DNA of 64,000 nt from Anodontia alba (taxonomy: Eukaryota; Mollusca; Bivalvia; Lucinida; Lucinidae): positions 17,161,211 to 17,225,210 of the forward strand of contig OZ024821.1 of NCBI GenBank assembly GCA_964016985.1, in the 5' to 3' direction. Below the pieces are notes generated by a model. The model was given only the letters and a program-made list of their open reading frames with translations. It made no database searches and was not told where the DNA came from. Shown in pieces: positions 1-10,724 of this stretch. Made by a program: the position numbers and the translations under genes. Each line of letters opens with the position of its first letter. Position 1 is the first letter of the stretch.

Positions 1-150
1 CCTCGCTAGGGGAAGAGAGAGCTAATCTTAGTGCTTTTCATACGTTTGTTCTATTTATGTTTGTTTGGTTTTGTCGATTTCCTCTTCCCCTTGGTGTCTG
101 GTTTGTAATTGTGGCACTCCCTGGACTTCTTCTCTTAACTTTTTTTACCA
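1..150. repeat. Direct-repeat copy 1, truncated by the window edge
   Basis: The first 140-150 bases match 3335-3490 with scattered substitutions and small indels; both contain GGGGAAGAGAGAGCTAATCT and GTGGCACTCCCTGGACTT. The copy begins outside the window, so its full length is unknown. It could be an LTR fragment or a segmental duplication. No coding frame is shared between the two copies. Confidence 0.75.
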
Positions 151-2304
151 AGAAGATGGTTTCTCTCAGAATTTTGACATGTCAGCACCAGAGTATTTAT
201 TTTAGCAATCGGAGGGGCAACAGCTGAAACAGAAATTGCCCAGCAAACAAATGGGACACGGTATGTTCCACTGAAATGATTATCATATGAAACTGATGTC
301 AATCATCATGATGTCTATCCGAAATTGCAGTATTATGTCAGAAAGTATTTATTGTTCTCAATCAGAGCCGTCGCTATCAAAATATGTCCTCTAACTATTT
401 ATTTCAAAGAATATGGCTGTTGGTTATTATGAGTGAAAACTAGAGGCATTGCACCTGTGATGAAATTACAGGGAATATTTCCCAAGAAAAATGCAAATCC
501 GTTACACAGGAAATGCCACAATCACAAAGCGCAACCTTCTCGAGCCATCGAAAGAAGAGATGATGTACAAACAATGGAAACCAAATAAAAATTTCTTATA
601 ACGGACATTTGAACAATGAAGAACTGCAACAGAGGAACCACCTTGAACAATTAGTTGAAAAACTACTAGGGGTCGGGCTAAGTTTTCTCGCGCGAAACAA
701 TAATTTTACTTAATGTACGCTTTCAATCGCGAGGGAAATATGGCATAACAACCTAACATATTGCTTTTAATACTGAATGGTTTTACGACTTTGCGGAGAT
801 TTTAAATGACGTCAACACATCCGGTGACATTACTTTATTGTGGCAGTTTCCAGACCTTTGTCTGATGTCTTTTTTTGCCACAGACAATCTATTAGATAAA
901 CAGATGTTTTTAACACTGGATATTACTATTACTGTATTTTCCTAAATCTCTGTTCGGTTTGATAGGCATGAAGGGCGAAACATTTTTTTTATCAATTTCT
1001 GCCTGTCTGTCTGAACATTCCTAATTTTGTTTTGGAATATATCGACTTTATGATTTTCCGAAATACAATTTTGGTTGTTTACCTCGGACTCATTTATCTT
1101 ATTAATGAAGTGGCTGATAAAAACTTTCATGGGAACTATTGCCTTGCTCTAGAAGGACATTCGTACATCACTGAAGGAATTTTGAGTCCCTCGGAAAGGA
1201 GTACTAAAATAGCCATATACTTAGAATATTTAATCTTTTGAGTCAATATGTTGCTAAATTTTGCTGAACAGTCGTACATCATAGCAAAACCAAACGTTTT
1301 GAAATTCAAATTTAAAAAAAAAATGGCATGGTCTTAAGACTGTCCCTCAATTTCCTAGAATTTTTATGATTAAGAGCTGAGTAACAGCACTTTTAAGAGG
1401 GGGCTCTGTCATGATTGTTTTACTCTCTTCTGTAAAGGGGTCTATGCTCCTCTCCTTCCCTTGGAAACTAATTAATATCGTATAATAGCATAGACCACAG
1501 AAGGGCTCCAGAAAGACAAACCGGAAGACACAAATGGTATCTCCCGTGTTGAAACAGCGGGTACTTTACTATGTGTTTCTCTTAAGCTATCTTCTTTTGC
1601 AACCAGGATAGCGGCGTAGTCTAATTTTTTTTAGACAAATGTTTTATAGATTTACTTCTTTACTGGATACAATATGAACATTGACGACATTAATATCATC
1701 TGATCCATCCAATATACAAGCGATTGAGCGGAATGAGAAGTCGGTGGCGGTCGAAGTCGTAAAGCTCTTGATACTTGGCAGTTTTACTGATATGGCTTTC
1801 TTTAAGACAGAGAACTGTTCAGCATGCAACAACCAGCTCTCTTTATTACACCCCGAGACCCACCTGTTGTTACACAACTAATATATGACAAATCAAACGT
1901 TCTGCGGTAGGTCTAAGCAATGTTGGTAGGCTTCGGTACGTACTATTAGAAATCTAGGAGGTGTTTACTATGCACGGGGCATAATGCTATGTTCCTATTG
2001 GTCAGATTTCCACGAGCGTTTTTCCTGATACTGTTTTGGTTTGATATGAATGGTCATTTAAATACCATAGTATAAGATCAATTACTAGGAAAAACATTAG
2101 AGACATGTATTAGATAGGTTTGTTTAACCGGCCCTGTCAAAAATAATCCACGTATATCGAATCGCCTCCTAGATAGAGGAAGCTAGAAAAAAAATAACAG
2201 AACAGATAAGAGGAAACATTTCTAAAGTGTGTTGTTGACATGTTGCTGGCATAACAAAAAATAGCAAGACTGGAAAGTTTATATTACTTTGGACTGTTTC
2301 TTAC
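151..2304. other. Stretch without a recognised gene
   Basis: Only short, mutually overlapping frames with no recognisable domain are present. There is a diverged piece of the GGGAGACAAC-type hairpin repeat around 1400-1460. I see nothing else I can name. Missing 3' exons of the SLC17-type gene at 2305 would be expected here on the minus strand, but I could not identify one. Confidence 0.5.
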
Positions 2305-2458
2305 TTGGGAGCAAAATCAACATGGTTAGCATTAAATCCTCCTCCATGACCAATGCCAGTAAACATGACTGCTAATAACAAAAGAGCGACGGCTAAAACA
2401 CGTTGAAGACATGAACAAAACCCGATACTGACAAAACAAGCAGCTGCCCCGGCGAAAC
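2305..2458 (-). CDS. SLC17-type transporter, C-terminal-half exon
   Basis: On the minus strand this exon reads as a transmembrane segment followed by a glycine-rich turn ending GGGFNANHVDFAP. That matches the region before the last helices of SLC17 (sialin/vesicular glutamate/phosphate) transporters, where the family has a GxNVNHxDIAP-like motif. It is bounded by an acceptor ending CTTTCAG and a donor GTAAGA. The exon is 154 bp, begins with two bases completing a codon and leaves two bases of a codon open. It lies on the same strand as, and downstream of, the TM1 exon at 4810-5036. The roughly 250 residues normally encoded between these regions are not visible in the 2.35 kb that separates them, so the locus is either deleted/pseudogenised or the two exons belong to different copies. 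Family assignment is from motif memory, not a search. Confidence 0.6.
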
Positions 2459-3334
2459 CTGAAAGCATACATAAACACCCAGGGAAACCGGATATCGGGA
2501 TATCGGAGGTTGCTAGATTTCGGAGGTAAACAAATGATGTCATGCACCGACAGGGTATGTGCTTATCCTCTTTTGATGATCAAAAAAGTGCTTCTGGAGA
2601 CTAAGCAACATATGTAACATATGTTTTGAATTGAATAACTTATTATATGAAAATGACATTTCAGTATAAAGTATCCTCCTATTTATTCAAAATAACGTTT
2701 GAAAAGGAAATTCCATTGTTTTTCACCCAAATTCCACTTTCATTTGTTTATAGCTTTTACCATGTAAAGCATTACTATTGAGTATGTATGTCTGTATAAT
2801 CTAGAACCTTTCTATAAATTATGCAAGAAGTAGCAGATGTGAAAGAATTACTAAAGACAGATTTTAACAATGCTTTAGGGTTGTTGTCAGATTTATTGGT
2901 AACAGGGTGTCGGAAGTATGATGCGGGGATGTCGGAGGACAGATTTAAATTCGTAAATGAGATATCGGAGGAATGAAAATTTTGTGTTCTTGTCGAAACG
3001 GCTATAGCTTTTTGAAAAGTGATCTTGCCTGGTTAAATATTTTGAAGACGATTATCTGAATCGTCAGGGTTTGCATGTAGCAAGCGAACAAAGATATATT
3101 TGCTGACTGGCAACGAATAAATGAAACAATGTGTCATAGATTTATCAAGATAAAACATCAAGATAACCAGTCTACGCGATGAACACCCCGTTAACACGAC
3201 TTCTCAAAGAAACAGTGTGCCGGTGTTAGTCTTACTCTTTGTTGCTTTGTGATTTATTCTACGAGGCGATTTGTTTTATGTCTTACCTTGTGTCATTTTG
3301 TTCTTGTGTTTTTCTGTCCTTTAAGCATTGCGAT

Positions 3335-3490
3335 TACCTCGCTTGGGGAAGAGAGAGCTAATCTTAGTTCTTTTCGTACGTTTGTTCGATTTGTGCTTGT
3401 TTGGATTTGTCGGTTATCTCTTCCTCTTGGTGTCTGGGAAGGGCTGCGGTTTGTGATTGTGGCACTCCCTGGACTTTTCTCTTACCTATT
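3335..3490. repeat. Direct-repeat copy 2
   Basis: This is the partner of bases 1-150, about 3.33 kb downstream in the same orientation. It has an 8-10 base insertion (GGAAGGGCTGCGG region) and ends at a poly(T) run at 3489-3507. An open frame crosses it but differs in copy 1, so I do not call it coding. Confidence 0.75.
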
Positions 3491-3509
3491 TTTTTTTTTT
3501 TTTTTTTAT

Positions 3510-3690
3510 TGCAGGGGTATAAATCGTTTTCTTTCTTCTTATTTCTGCTATATATTGAAGGTACTCTTTTGAACCACATCGATCTTATTTTTTCTGTAAA
3601 ACATAGACTGTGGGTACTCGTTAGAACTGCCTCGATGGAAAATATACGAAAGTTATCAGTTTTCTTTCTGAAAAGTTTGCACTTTTAAAG
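3510..3690 (-). mobile_element. Family-1 palindromic MITE, degraded partial copy
   Basis: Recognised by GCAGGGGTATA, CTTATTTCTGC and ACATAGACTGTGGGTACTCG followed by one arm of the central palindrome. Both ends are worn away. Confidence 0.5.
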
Positions 3691-3935
3691 ACATGAAAAT
3701 TGCATTAAAATGAATCTGCTTGTTTTCATATTTGTATATCACAACGTCTTGTGCCTTAGATGAGTTTCCAGGCCTATACGCAGACTTTTGAAATGGAAAG
3801 GGCGGATGTGTGAATTGTAAGCTATTCTTAAAGGGGACACATATGCAAACAAAATGTAAGTGAGGGGAGGCAAAAATAAGGAATGTAAAGTGATTTTAGG
3901 GTCAAATCTGCATAATTTTAAAATAATATGCCCGA

Positions 3936-4120
3936 AAGGGGTACAGGCCTCGTTTTCTTATTTCTGCTCAAAAACATACGAGGCGAGGCGGTTCTAACGA
4001 GTACCCACAATCTATGTTTTGAGCAGAAATATGAAAAATATCAGAGTTTTTTTATCTGAAAATTTTCAGTTTTTGGAGGTGAAATTTTCTATATATTTGA
4101 ATAGGTATGTTTTCGTAATG
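3936..4120 (-). mobile_element. Family-1 MITE, 5'-truncated
   Basis: The central palindrome is reduced to one arm (GAGGCGGTTCTAACGAGTAC). The intact A arm follows and ends in GTATGTTTTCGTAATG. The B arm is mostly lost. Confidence 0.8.
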
Positions 4121-4411
4121 CATTGGTATGTACAATAATAGGTTTGGCATAACATAAAGTATATCATAACACAAATTTGCAAATATGATTCTTCTTTGTA
4201 AAGTTCCTAGCACAAAAGCGACTTTCTGAAAGATGTCGAAAGCACAGTAGTAAACAAATTATAAATATGACGTCGAAGCTGAAATTCATAAGGTAAAGGT
4301 GTCAAATTTGTCGATATTAAACGATCTCATTATGGGTGAAATGCCTTAATACTATCTATAAAAATGAACCAACGTTTTTTTTCATGCGGACAACAAAGAC
4401 TCTGACCAGAC

Positions 4412-4692
4412 CATCACGAAAACATACCTATATAATTTTGACCCCTTTAAACCCCTCTTTTATATAATAAAATTGGGGTTTACAGGGGTATACATTATTT
4501 TTCTTATGTCTGCGTAAAAAGCACAGATTGTGGGTACTCGTTAGAACCGCCTCGGCGAGGCAGTTCTAACGGGTACACACAATCTTTGTTTTGAGCAGAA
4601 ATAGGAAAAATATCATTTTTTTTTTATCTGAAAATTTTCATTTTTGGGTGGTAAAAGTTTCAGTATATTTGAATAGGCGTGTTTTCGTAATG
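4412..4692 (-). mobile_element. Family-1 MITE, full length
   Basis: Starts CATCACGAAAACATACC and ends GTGTTTTCGTAATG. The order is B arm (AAACCCC...GGGGTTT hairpin), central palindrome, A arm. The core has one-sided changes (GAGGCAGTTCTAACGGGTAC). It sits just downstream of the SLC17-type exon at 4810. Confidence 0.9.
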
Positions 4693-4809
4693 CTGCGCGG
4701 ATGCGCGGCTTGATTTGAGTCTTCTTTGGACGCACATGTCAGAAGGTCAATTTACTCACGTTGCGGCCAAAATGTCTTTGCACTGGTATGCAGTCTTTCT
4801 GATACTTAC

Positions 4810-5036
4810 ATCATGAACAGATGCTTGTTCCTCTAGACCAGGGCATCCACTAACAAACGGCTTGGTTGTATTGATCGTTGACACTGTATCTGTTAGGTTT
4901 ATAGTTTTCAGCATACAAACAACTGCAACACTTAGGTTCGCTCGTAAAAGAGAGATGACGCAAAAACCAAGGAAACCAATATAGGCTAATAGCCATCTCT
5001 GGTAACACACGAACGATTCTTTCTGGTGCTCGTCTT
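4810..5036 (-). CDS. SLC17-type transporter, first transmembrane exon
   Basis: The minus strand encodes RWLLAYIGFLGFCVISLLRA followed by NLSVAVVCML. This fits the first transmembrane helix and LRxNLSVAxVxM signature of SLC17 organic-anion transporters (sialin and vesicular transporters; proton- or sodium-driven anion transport across lysosomal, vesicular or plasma membranes). A luminal loop follows with possible N-glycosylation sites (NLT, NTT). The exon is 227 bp, with an acceptor ending CTACTAG and a near-consensus donor GTAAGTATC. It ends on a codon boundary. The charged residues before the helix (EDEHQKESF) suit a cytosolic N-terminus. The initiating exon would lie upstream (above 5036) and was not found. 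Substrate cannot be inferred. The likely partner exon at 2305 is on the same strand. Confidence 0.65.
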
Positions 5037-5269
5037 CTAGTAGTTTGAAACATTAAATATAGGAAAATGTATTAACCCTTGTCATGCTGAATAAATTAAA
5101 ATACCACGCCCACTTCCAATTTTCAGCCAACCAGACTACTTGATCCATGTTGTTGATACAAATTCACATACTTAAAAACAAACAGTGCAGATCCAGATCA
5201 GAAGCCAATTGATATGGATCTACACTGTCTGTAATAACAGGATATATCCGGGTTCAGCAGGACTAGGGC

Positions 5270-5506
5270 TAATGCTTAGCATTCTGGGTAAAATTTCAAC
5301 AGATGATATTCTGAAATATGTTTTCTTATTTTTCCTAGAAAATAAGCGTTGACATTTCGTGAAAATTGTCTCCTTAGGAAAATAAGCTTTGATATTTTAT
5401 GCAAATTGTCTTGTAAGGAAATGAGACAATTTGCACGGACAAAGCCTGTTTTCTGGGAAAATAAGAAAAAAGAAATTGCCAGTTTTTCGTCTGCTGCTCC
5501 TAAAGA
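5270..5506. repeat. Hairpin repeat with AGAAAATAAG / CATTTCGTGCAAATTGTC units
   Basis: Short inverted and direct units (GAAAATAAGC, TTTGATATTTTATGCAAATT) recur here and at about 17615-17705, 36775-36905, 53345-53515 and 62225-62405. It is a dispersed palindromic family, best preserved at 62208. Small frames in both directions reflect the palindrome rather than a gene. Confidence 0.5.
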
Positions 5507-5697
5507 GCAATTTCTCCTCTTTTCCATAATATTTTCAATATATTTCTAACTTTAGGAGTCTAATTGTATATTCATTTTGAAAATGTGGTTGTTCGATTAA
5601 TTTTTTCATAAATTCTGGAAATCTGATATACAGAGGTACGGAAAACTCGCACTATTTCAGACAGACCCTTGGACTTCGAGATAACGAGAATAGATTG
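5507..5697. mobile_element. Half copy of a pogo-ended palindrome
   Basis: It runs from GAGCAATTTCTCCTCTTTTCC to CTTCGAGATAACGAG and corresponds to one arm of the complete element at 31198-31531. The other arm is absent; a different hairpin repeat (5270-5506) adjoins it. Confidence 0.6.
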
Positions 5698-6284
5698 TAT
5701 ATCTTCTCTATTTTATTTTAATTTAATACGAATTTAATAGTGCTACCTATATATGTGCGTCCAAATTATCATCACATGCTTCATAGGTGGGTTGGCCAGA
5801 TCTAAATGAATTTGATTTCAGACCACGCTTGACTTATAATCCACTGCATGAATTGTAATATAACGTCCAAGTCAACAGTATTTCAGTAGTTCAGAGACAT
5901 CGCCTCCAAATTTGTAGGACTTTTACCCGACCGGATCACATGAATTCAGGTCCTTATAGTTACTAGCAGCTCTGCCATGGAAGCTTTAGGCAGCCCATCT
6001 ATTTCGCGGGCACCGATGGGCGGGGGCCATGCCTTCCCAATACCGAAAACAAGTGTATGCCGATGATAGGTACAACGACAACTTTCGCTTACCTGTGTCG
6101 AAGTTTTTTAAGATTATCACGTGAAAAAAACGTAAAGTCTGTGTGTTATCTAAAAATCTACATCATCGTGTATCTTATGCACAAAACGAATCATGCTTAG
6201 CTTGTAAATAGACGGAGAACAGATAGAAATAAAATTCGAAGTGAGACAAAATTCAAAATGGTGGCGATCGCAAATTTTGTAGGC

Positions 6285-6292
6285 TGACGTCA
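6285..6292. promoter_or_regulatory. CRE palindrome TGACGTCA in a repeated element
   Basis: A perfect cAMP-response-element palindrome lies 9 bases before the small frame of copy A. The same octamer sits at 21912-21919 and 23350-23357 in the other two copies, next to an ATGG(C/T/A)GGC-like YY1-type block. Conservation in all three copies suggests a promoter module, but activity is inferred only. Confidence 0.4.
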
Positions 6293-6300
6293 TAAGTCTC

Positions 6301-6483
6301 GTGATTCAACCCCTTGCAATTCGATTACTTGGCACTATGGGCTGTTTTGTTGCTATTATCGGCACGGCAGTCTCTACCAAATCACGGAACGCTTATTGTT
6401 TTTTTAGGATAAGCACCGAACCACCCAAGCGTTTGATGGACCATCACTATTTTGGTCTTACACATCACTGGTCACATCGGTAG
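6301..6483 (+). CDS. Small conserved ORF of the family-8 element, copy A
   Basis: A 60-codon frame starts MIQPLAIRLLGTMGCFVAII and ends DHHYFGLTHHWSHR. Copy C (23147-23341, minus) encodes a 64-residue relative with the same start and end. The length difference is a multiple of three bases (STK versus SIVSTK). Copy B has lost the frame midway. The N-terminal half is hydrophobic and could span a membrane. I recognise no family. Three copies are too few to prove selection for coding; shared descent alone could preserve the frame. Confidence 0.3.
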   Translation: MIQPLAIRLLGTMGCFVAIIGTAVSTKSRNAYCFFRISTEPPKRLMDHHYFGLTHHWSHR

Positions 6484-6692
6484 TCTATAGTAGAACGTCT
6501 GCACGCCGAACGCTCCGCGGTTCGAGGAACTGCTTCGCAGTTCCCGTTGGACGCACTTATTACTATAGGTAACAGCTGCAACGCCAGAAGACGTACCTTC
6601 GGACATGTGCACCCAGCGAAGATTTAGATCCGTCTGCACCTTCGCGCAGTGAGACCAGACACTTCAACAGGTGCATTTTGGATTGCCAGTAT

Positions 6693-6970
6693 CATTACGA
6701 AAACACGCTTATTCAAATATATTGAAAATTTCACCTCCAAAAAGTGAAAATTTACAGATAAAACATTCTGATATTTTTCATATTTCTGCTCAAAACATAG
6801 ATTGTAGGTACTCGTTAGAACCGCCTCGACGAGGCGGTTCTAACGAGTACCCACATTCTATGTTTTTAAGCAGAAATAAGAAAAATAATGTATACCCCTG
6901 TAAACCCCAGTTTTACTGTATAAAAGTGGGGTTAAGGGGGTCAAAATTATATAGGCATGTTTTCCTGATG
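6693..6970 (+). mobile_element. Family-1 MITE, full length
   Basis: Starts CATTACGAAAACACGC, then the A arm, core with central base A (CCTCGACGAGG), B arm, and ends TTTTCCTGATG. It lies about 130 bases beyond the family-8 copy. Confidence 0.9.
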
Positions 6971-7446
6971 GCTAAGGCTGATCAGAGTCTTCACTGGGCG
7001 AACATGTCGGAAGATACCTTTTCTAACGTATCGGCTCATATCGAGAAAATGAAAGTGACCTTATACACGCATCCACATTATTGAGACTAAATAGCAAAAC
7101 ACAATTTTAATAAAAATACATTACGTCTTAATAAATAAACAAACTATCACGAAAGACATACCTGCGTTCAGATATCATACGATCATGTTTACACGAGGTT
7201 GCATGTACACGCAAAAGTGAAGTGGAAATTAAAAGTTTTCATTCATCTCAAATATCGGTCAAATGTTTACGGGATTACACTCGGGTGTAGACTGGCTCCA
7301 GTCGTTTTTGTTTTATATCTATTTCTCTCTTTCTCTACATTATTTTTTTATCATGATCCTCTTTAATCCAACTTCAAGTTACCTATGGCTGAACTAGCCA
7401 AGGGACTGAAGTAAACAAAAATTCTACAAGCTATAAAAGTGTTGTG

Positions 7447-7511
7447 TCCCCCCCCCCCCCCCCCCCCAAAAAAAAAAAAAAAAAAAAAAAGAAAGAAAGA
7501 AAAAAAAAGAA
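7447..7511. repeat. Poly(C) then poly(A) tract
   Basis: About 20 C are followed by about 22 A, then GAAA units. The 127-residue minus frame across this and the next CA tract is low-complexity and not a gene. Confidence 0.95.
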
Positions 7512-7623
7512 AAGAAAAATAAAGAAAGGGTCTGGAGCCAGACTAACTCGGGTGGTGCGAGGGAGAATTTGACAAAGAGTTTGGTTCAGATGTAGGTTTG
7601 GCAAAACTAGACACCCACCACAA

Positions 7624-7691
<68 letters not shown>
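7624..7691. repeat. (CA)n microsatellite
   Basis: About 34 uninterrupted CA dinucleotides. Confidence 0.98.
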
Positions 7692-7749
7692 TATTACATC
7701 AGTCAAAGAAAAATGGGTCATTCGAAAATTCCAATCTGAAACAAATAAG

Positions 7750-7857
7750 CCCAGCAGACACGTGACGTCTATACAACGTCGCCTCAACGTCGATGCAACG
7801 TCATGACGTTGCATCGACGTTGAGACGACGTTGGATAAACGTTATGTGCCCGCTGGG
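7750..7857. mobile_element. CCCAGC...GCTGGG palindrome with phased ACGTYG
   Basis: Termini are CCCAGCAGACAC and GTGCCCGCTGGG, with ACGTCG/ACGTTG hexamers about every 11 bases in each arm and the axis at GACGTTGCATCG / CGATGCAACGTC. The arms are near perfect. The same family occurs at 13687, 17828, 20965, 30181, 54021 and 59884. Confidence 0.9.
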
Positions 7858-7902
7858 AAGGCGTTTATATACATTTACATAAAATTGCGACAACGTACTT
7901 AT

Positions 7903-8140
7903 GCGTGCTCTTTGTTTCCAAAAACAACCTCGAGGCGGTTCTAACGGGTACCCACAATCTATGTTTGGAGTCTTACTTTTATTTAACTTCACTGCAGCCG
8001 GTGTTAAGTGCCGTGTGGCGGCCGTAAAACCTCTCCCCATACTTCACCATAAGGCCGATTATATTTGTATTTCTTTTGGGATCATTGAGCCCATTCTGGT
8101 GTCTCTGAAAATCGAACACCGCATAAGCTGGTGGTAGGAG
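7903..8140. repeat. Dispersed repeat (GTGTTAAGTGCCGTG type) with family-1 fragment
   Basis: It shares CTTTGTTTCCAA, GGTGTTAAGTG and GAGCCCATTCTGGT with 61497-61690. A 40-base fragment of the family-1 core (7925-7968, CGAGGCGGTTCTAACGGGTA) is embedded in it. The 78-codon frame here is not shared with the other copy. Confidence 0.6.
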
Positions 8141-8676
8141 GGGATAGGGGTGTGGGGGAGCCTACTCGTAAACTGCATTGTTGCATGTGAACAGATCTTT
8201 AACAATGACATAAGCATACAAACGGTAATGTGTGCTTAGCGTATATCACGCTATTCGTGAAAGCTAATACTTGTAAAAGATATAAGCTCAACGTGGAATT
8301 GCCCACAATGTCCTGTAACATTCGAAAAAAAAAAAAAAAAAAAAAAAAAAAACAGACGCTTTTCACATAATAAATATATACTAAAGATAATAAAAAATGC
8401 TTTATATACCGATAAAATTTCTTAAAAATCATTATTCATCCTTACCTTTAATGTTTGACTTCTTTAGGTTTGTGTTCATATTTTCTGTTGTTTTCGTGCT
8501 TGTTTTCTAGATGATTACGTTTTTCTTCTTATTTCCAGTTTATGAAATAAGTTGTTTATGATAATTCTATTACTACGGAAGCCTGTATGTGACATGGTGT
8601 TTTGTGTAAAGATGTTTAGCGTTTTTAACTTGTGACTTCCGTGTTTAACTTTTAAAAGTAACGGCCAATGCGCTGG

Positions 8677-8958
8677 CATTACGAAAATATGCCTATTCAA
8701 ATATACTGAAAATTTTATCACCAAAAAAAAAATGAACATTTTCAGATAAAAAATTCTGATATTTTTCATATTTCTCCTCAAAACATAGATTGTGGGTACT
8801 CGTTAGAACCGCCTCGTCGAGGCGGTTGTAACGAGTACCCATAATCTATGTTTTGTGCAGAAATAAGAAAAATAATGTATACCCCTGCAAACCCCAGTTT
8901 TACTATATAAAAGTGGGGTTTAAGGGGGTCAAAACTATATAGGCGTGTTTTCGTGATG
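8677..8958 (+). mobile_element. Family-1 MITE, full length
   Basis: Starts CATTACGAAAATATGCC and ends GTGTTTTCGTGATG. The central base is T (CCTCGTCGAGG), with a single one-sided change in the right core arm (GGTTGTAACG). Confidence 0.9.
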
Positions 8959-10104
8959 GGGAACCCGGCCGTGGCCAGTGACTTTACTACAAGAGCTACA
9001 GGTATGTCTAAAAGCGCAGCATTTAAAAAGCAGAAAAATAAGAAACACTTTTTCCTGTTTCATCTCGCTTTCATTTTTGCTATTTATCGCACCCTTTAAA
9101 AGGCAAAAACACATGTGTCAAAGGGCATAATACAGAACACAAAAGCTAAACTCAAAAATTTAAACATTGAAGTCAAAAGTTACAAACACCGAACTCAAAA
9201 CATCCTTACACAAAACACAATGTCACATATTGGCTTTAATTTTTAACCCGAATAAACGACTATAAATAAAGCTTTTCTATCTTTTAATCTTTATGGATAG
9301 AGGAAATCTGGTCAACTCGGCCTTGGTCTGGTTCATAATTTAATATATTACCTCATAAATCTACAGGCCCGGTGTGTGTCCAGACATGGTAACGATAGTA
9401 ACTCTAAGAAAGCAATCCTGAGCATTCCTGTTAAAGTTCAAAACAGACGGAGTTCATCCGGGCTAGCTAACCCGATGCAGAATGGACTTGAGGTCGACAT
9501 AACGCATTTCCCTCCCCACCTCTATATTTTTCGACGAAATCTGTTTAAATCATTCGCTGACCCATGAATGTAAATATCTGTATGGGAACCAGTTTATGTC
9601 GTGAGATATTCATGTTTTGCCTAAATTTATTTTTTCATATTATGAAATTCGACTTTCTTAACTAAGCGAAGTTTTTAAGGATGTTTGCGTGAAAGGTATT
9701 AAAATATTAAACAGAACTACAGAAGCAAGAACTAACTGTTTGGTACAAGTCGCTTTTTCCCATATTTTCGAATAGATTAGTGTGCTTTCGTAAATGCTGC
9801 TTTCGTGAGAAAAGATAAACAATGTTTGCTTGTTAAAAAGAAACAATATTTAAAAAAACAAAAAAAAAAAAACAAAAAAAAAAACAAGAGTTAGTGGCAT
9901 GTAATAATGTTTCAAAGAGCTGAAACAAAGAACACTTTCTGCCATTTATATCGGGTTTAACGTGAGTAATCGGAATGAAGTCGATGGCTTTGTAGGTTGT
10001 CAAGGGTATGTTTCTCTGCACTGTGTTTTTAGACGCACCATAATTTGGGTAGTTCATTGTAAAAAAATCCAACTGGCTGCCAGCGCCTTTACCATAATTT
10101 TTTG
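8959..10104. other. Stretch without a recognised gene
   Basis: AT-rich sequence with an interrupted poly(A) tract at 9853-9886. Short phrases (AAAACACAATGTCACATAT at 9209) recur at 11390, linking it to the diverged repeats at 10.6-11.4 kb. The 63-codon frame at 9376 has no recognisable domain. Confidence 0.5.
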
Positions 10105-10115
10105 TGTATGTGTGT

Positions 10116-10147
<32 letters not shown>

Positions 10148-10155
10148 GGGGGGCC
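10105..10155. repeat. (GT)n followed by poly(G)
   Basis: About 12 GT units run into an interrupted G tract of about 25 bases. A similar GT-then-G arrangement is at 40180-40225. Confidence 0.95.
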
Positions 10156-10724
10156 GTAGAACTTTCGCAAGAATTTCCTCGTAGGATGGGGTAAGGATGT
10201 GTAAGCTTAAGATATGGTGCGGTAGCTCACTTCCTTACCATGTCCTATACGTTACCTACCTTGCCCTACACTGCCCTACCTCGCGTTATTACTACTGTAA
10301 ATAATCTACTGGCGCCCGTAAAATTTACGGTACATGTACTGGCAGCCAAATGCCAGTATTTACCGTAAAATCTACGGGATCTTTTTACAGTGTTCGTGTT
10401 CTCTCATCTAAGTCATACATGTTCTTATCCCTCATTATCAGCCCCAGCAGCAACCAAATAGCAAAAGTTATCTTTTATTCTTCGTTGTTTATCTTCTTTT
10501 TTTTCAAACATGCTTCTTGTTTTAGCATGGGCAATCTGGCTTATGCACTGACCTATTGACCCCGATAATCAACTAGCGGTAAAGTCACTACTGCCAATGG
10601 GTTGCCAGTACATTCGCATTTACTTTTAAAAGTCCAAACACGAAATCACAAGTCACAAACACAAAACATCCTTACACAAGAAAAGATATGACAGTAAACT
10701 GTCACATCAGTAATTAATTTGTGA

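Larger units (their letters stand above)
5722..6566 (-). mobile_element. Roughly 0.8 kb family-8 element, copy A
   Basis: The ends near GTGCGTCCAA (5756) and TTGGACGCAC (6545) are inverted repeats. The sequence matches copies at 21641-22960 and 23068-23700 in the opposite orientation. Internal landmarks are an E-box CACGTG (6118), an AAAATGGTGGC block (6257), a perfect CRE TGACGTCA (6285-6292), and a 60-codon frame at 6301-6483 on the plus strand that is also present in copy C. The outer boundary is uncertain because homology continues a few tens of bases beyond the short inverted ends. Confidence 0.75.

Noticed and set aside
7431..7814. 127-codon minus frame
   Set aside because: It consists of (CA)n, poly(C) and poly(A) translated as low-complexity residues.
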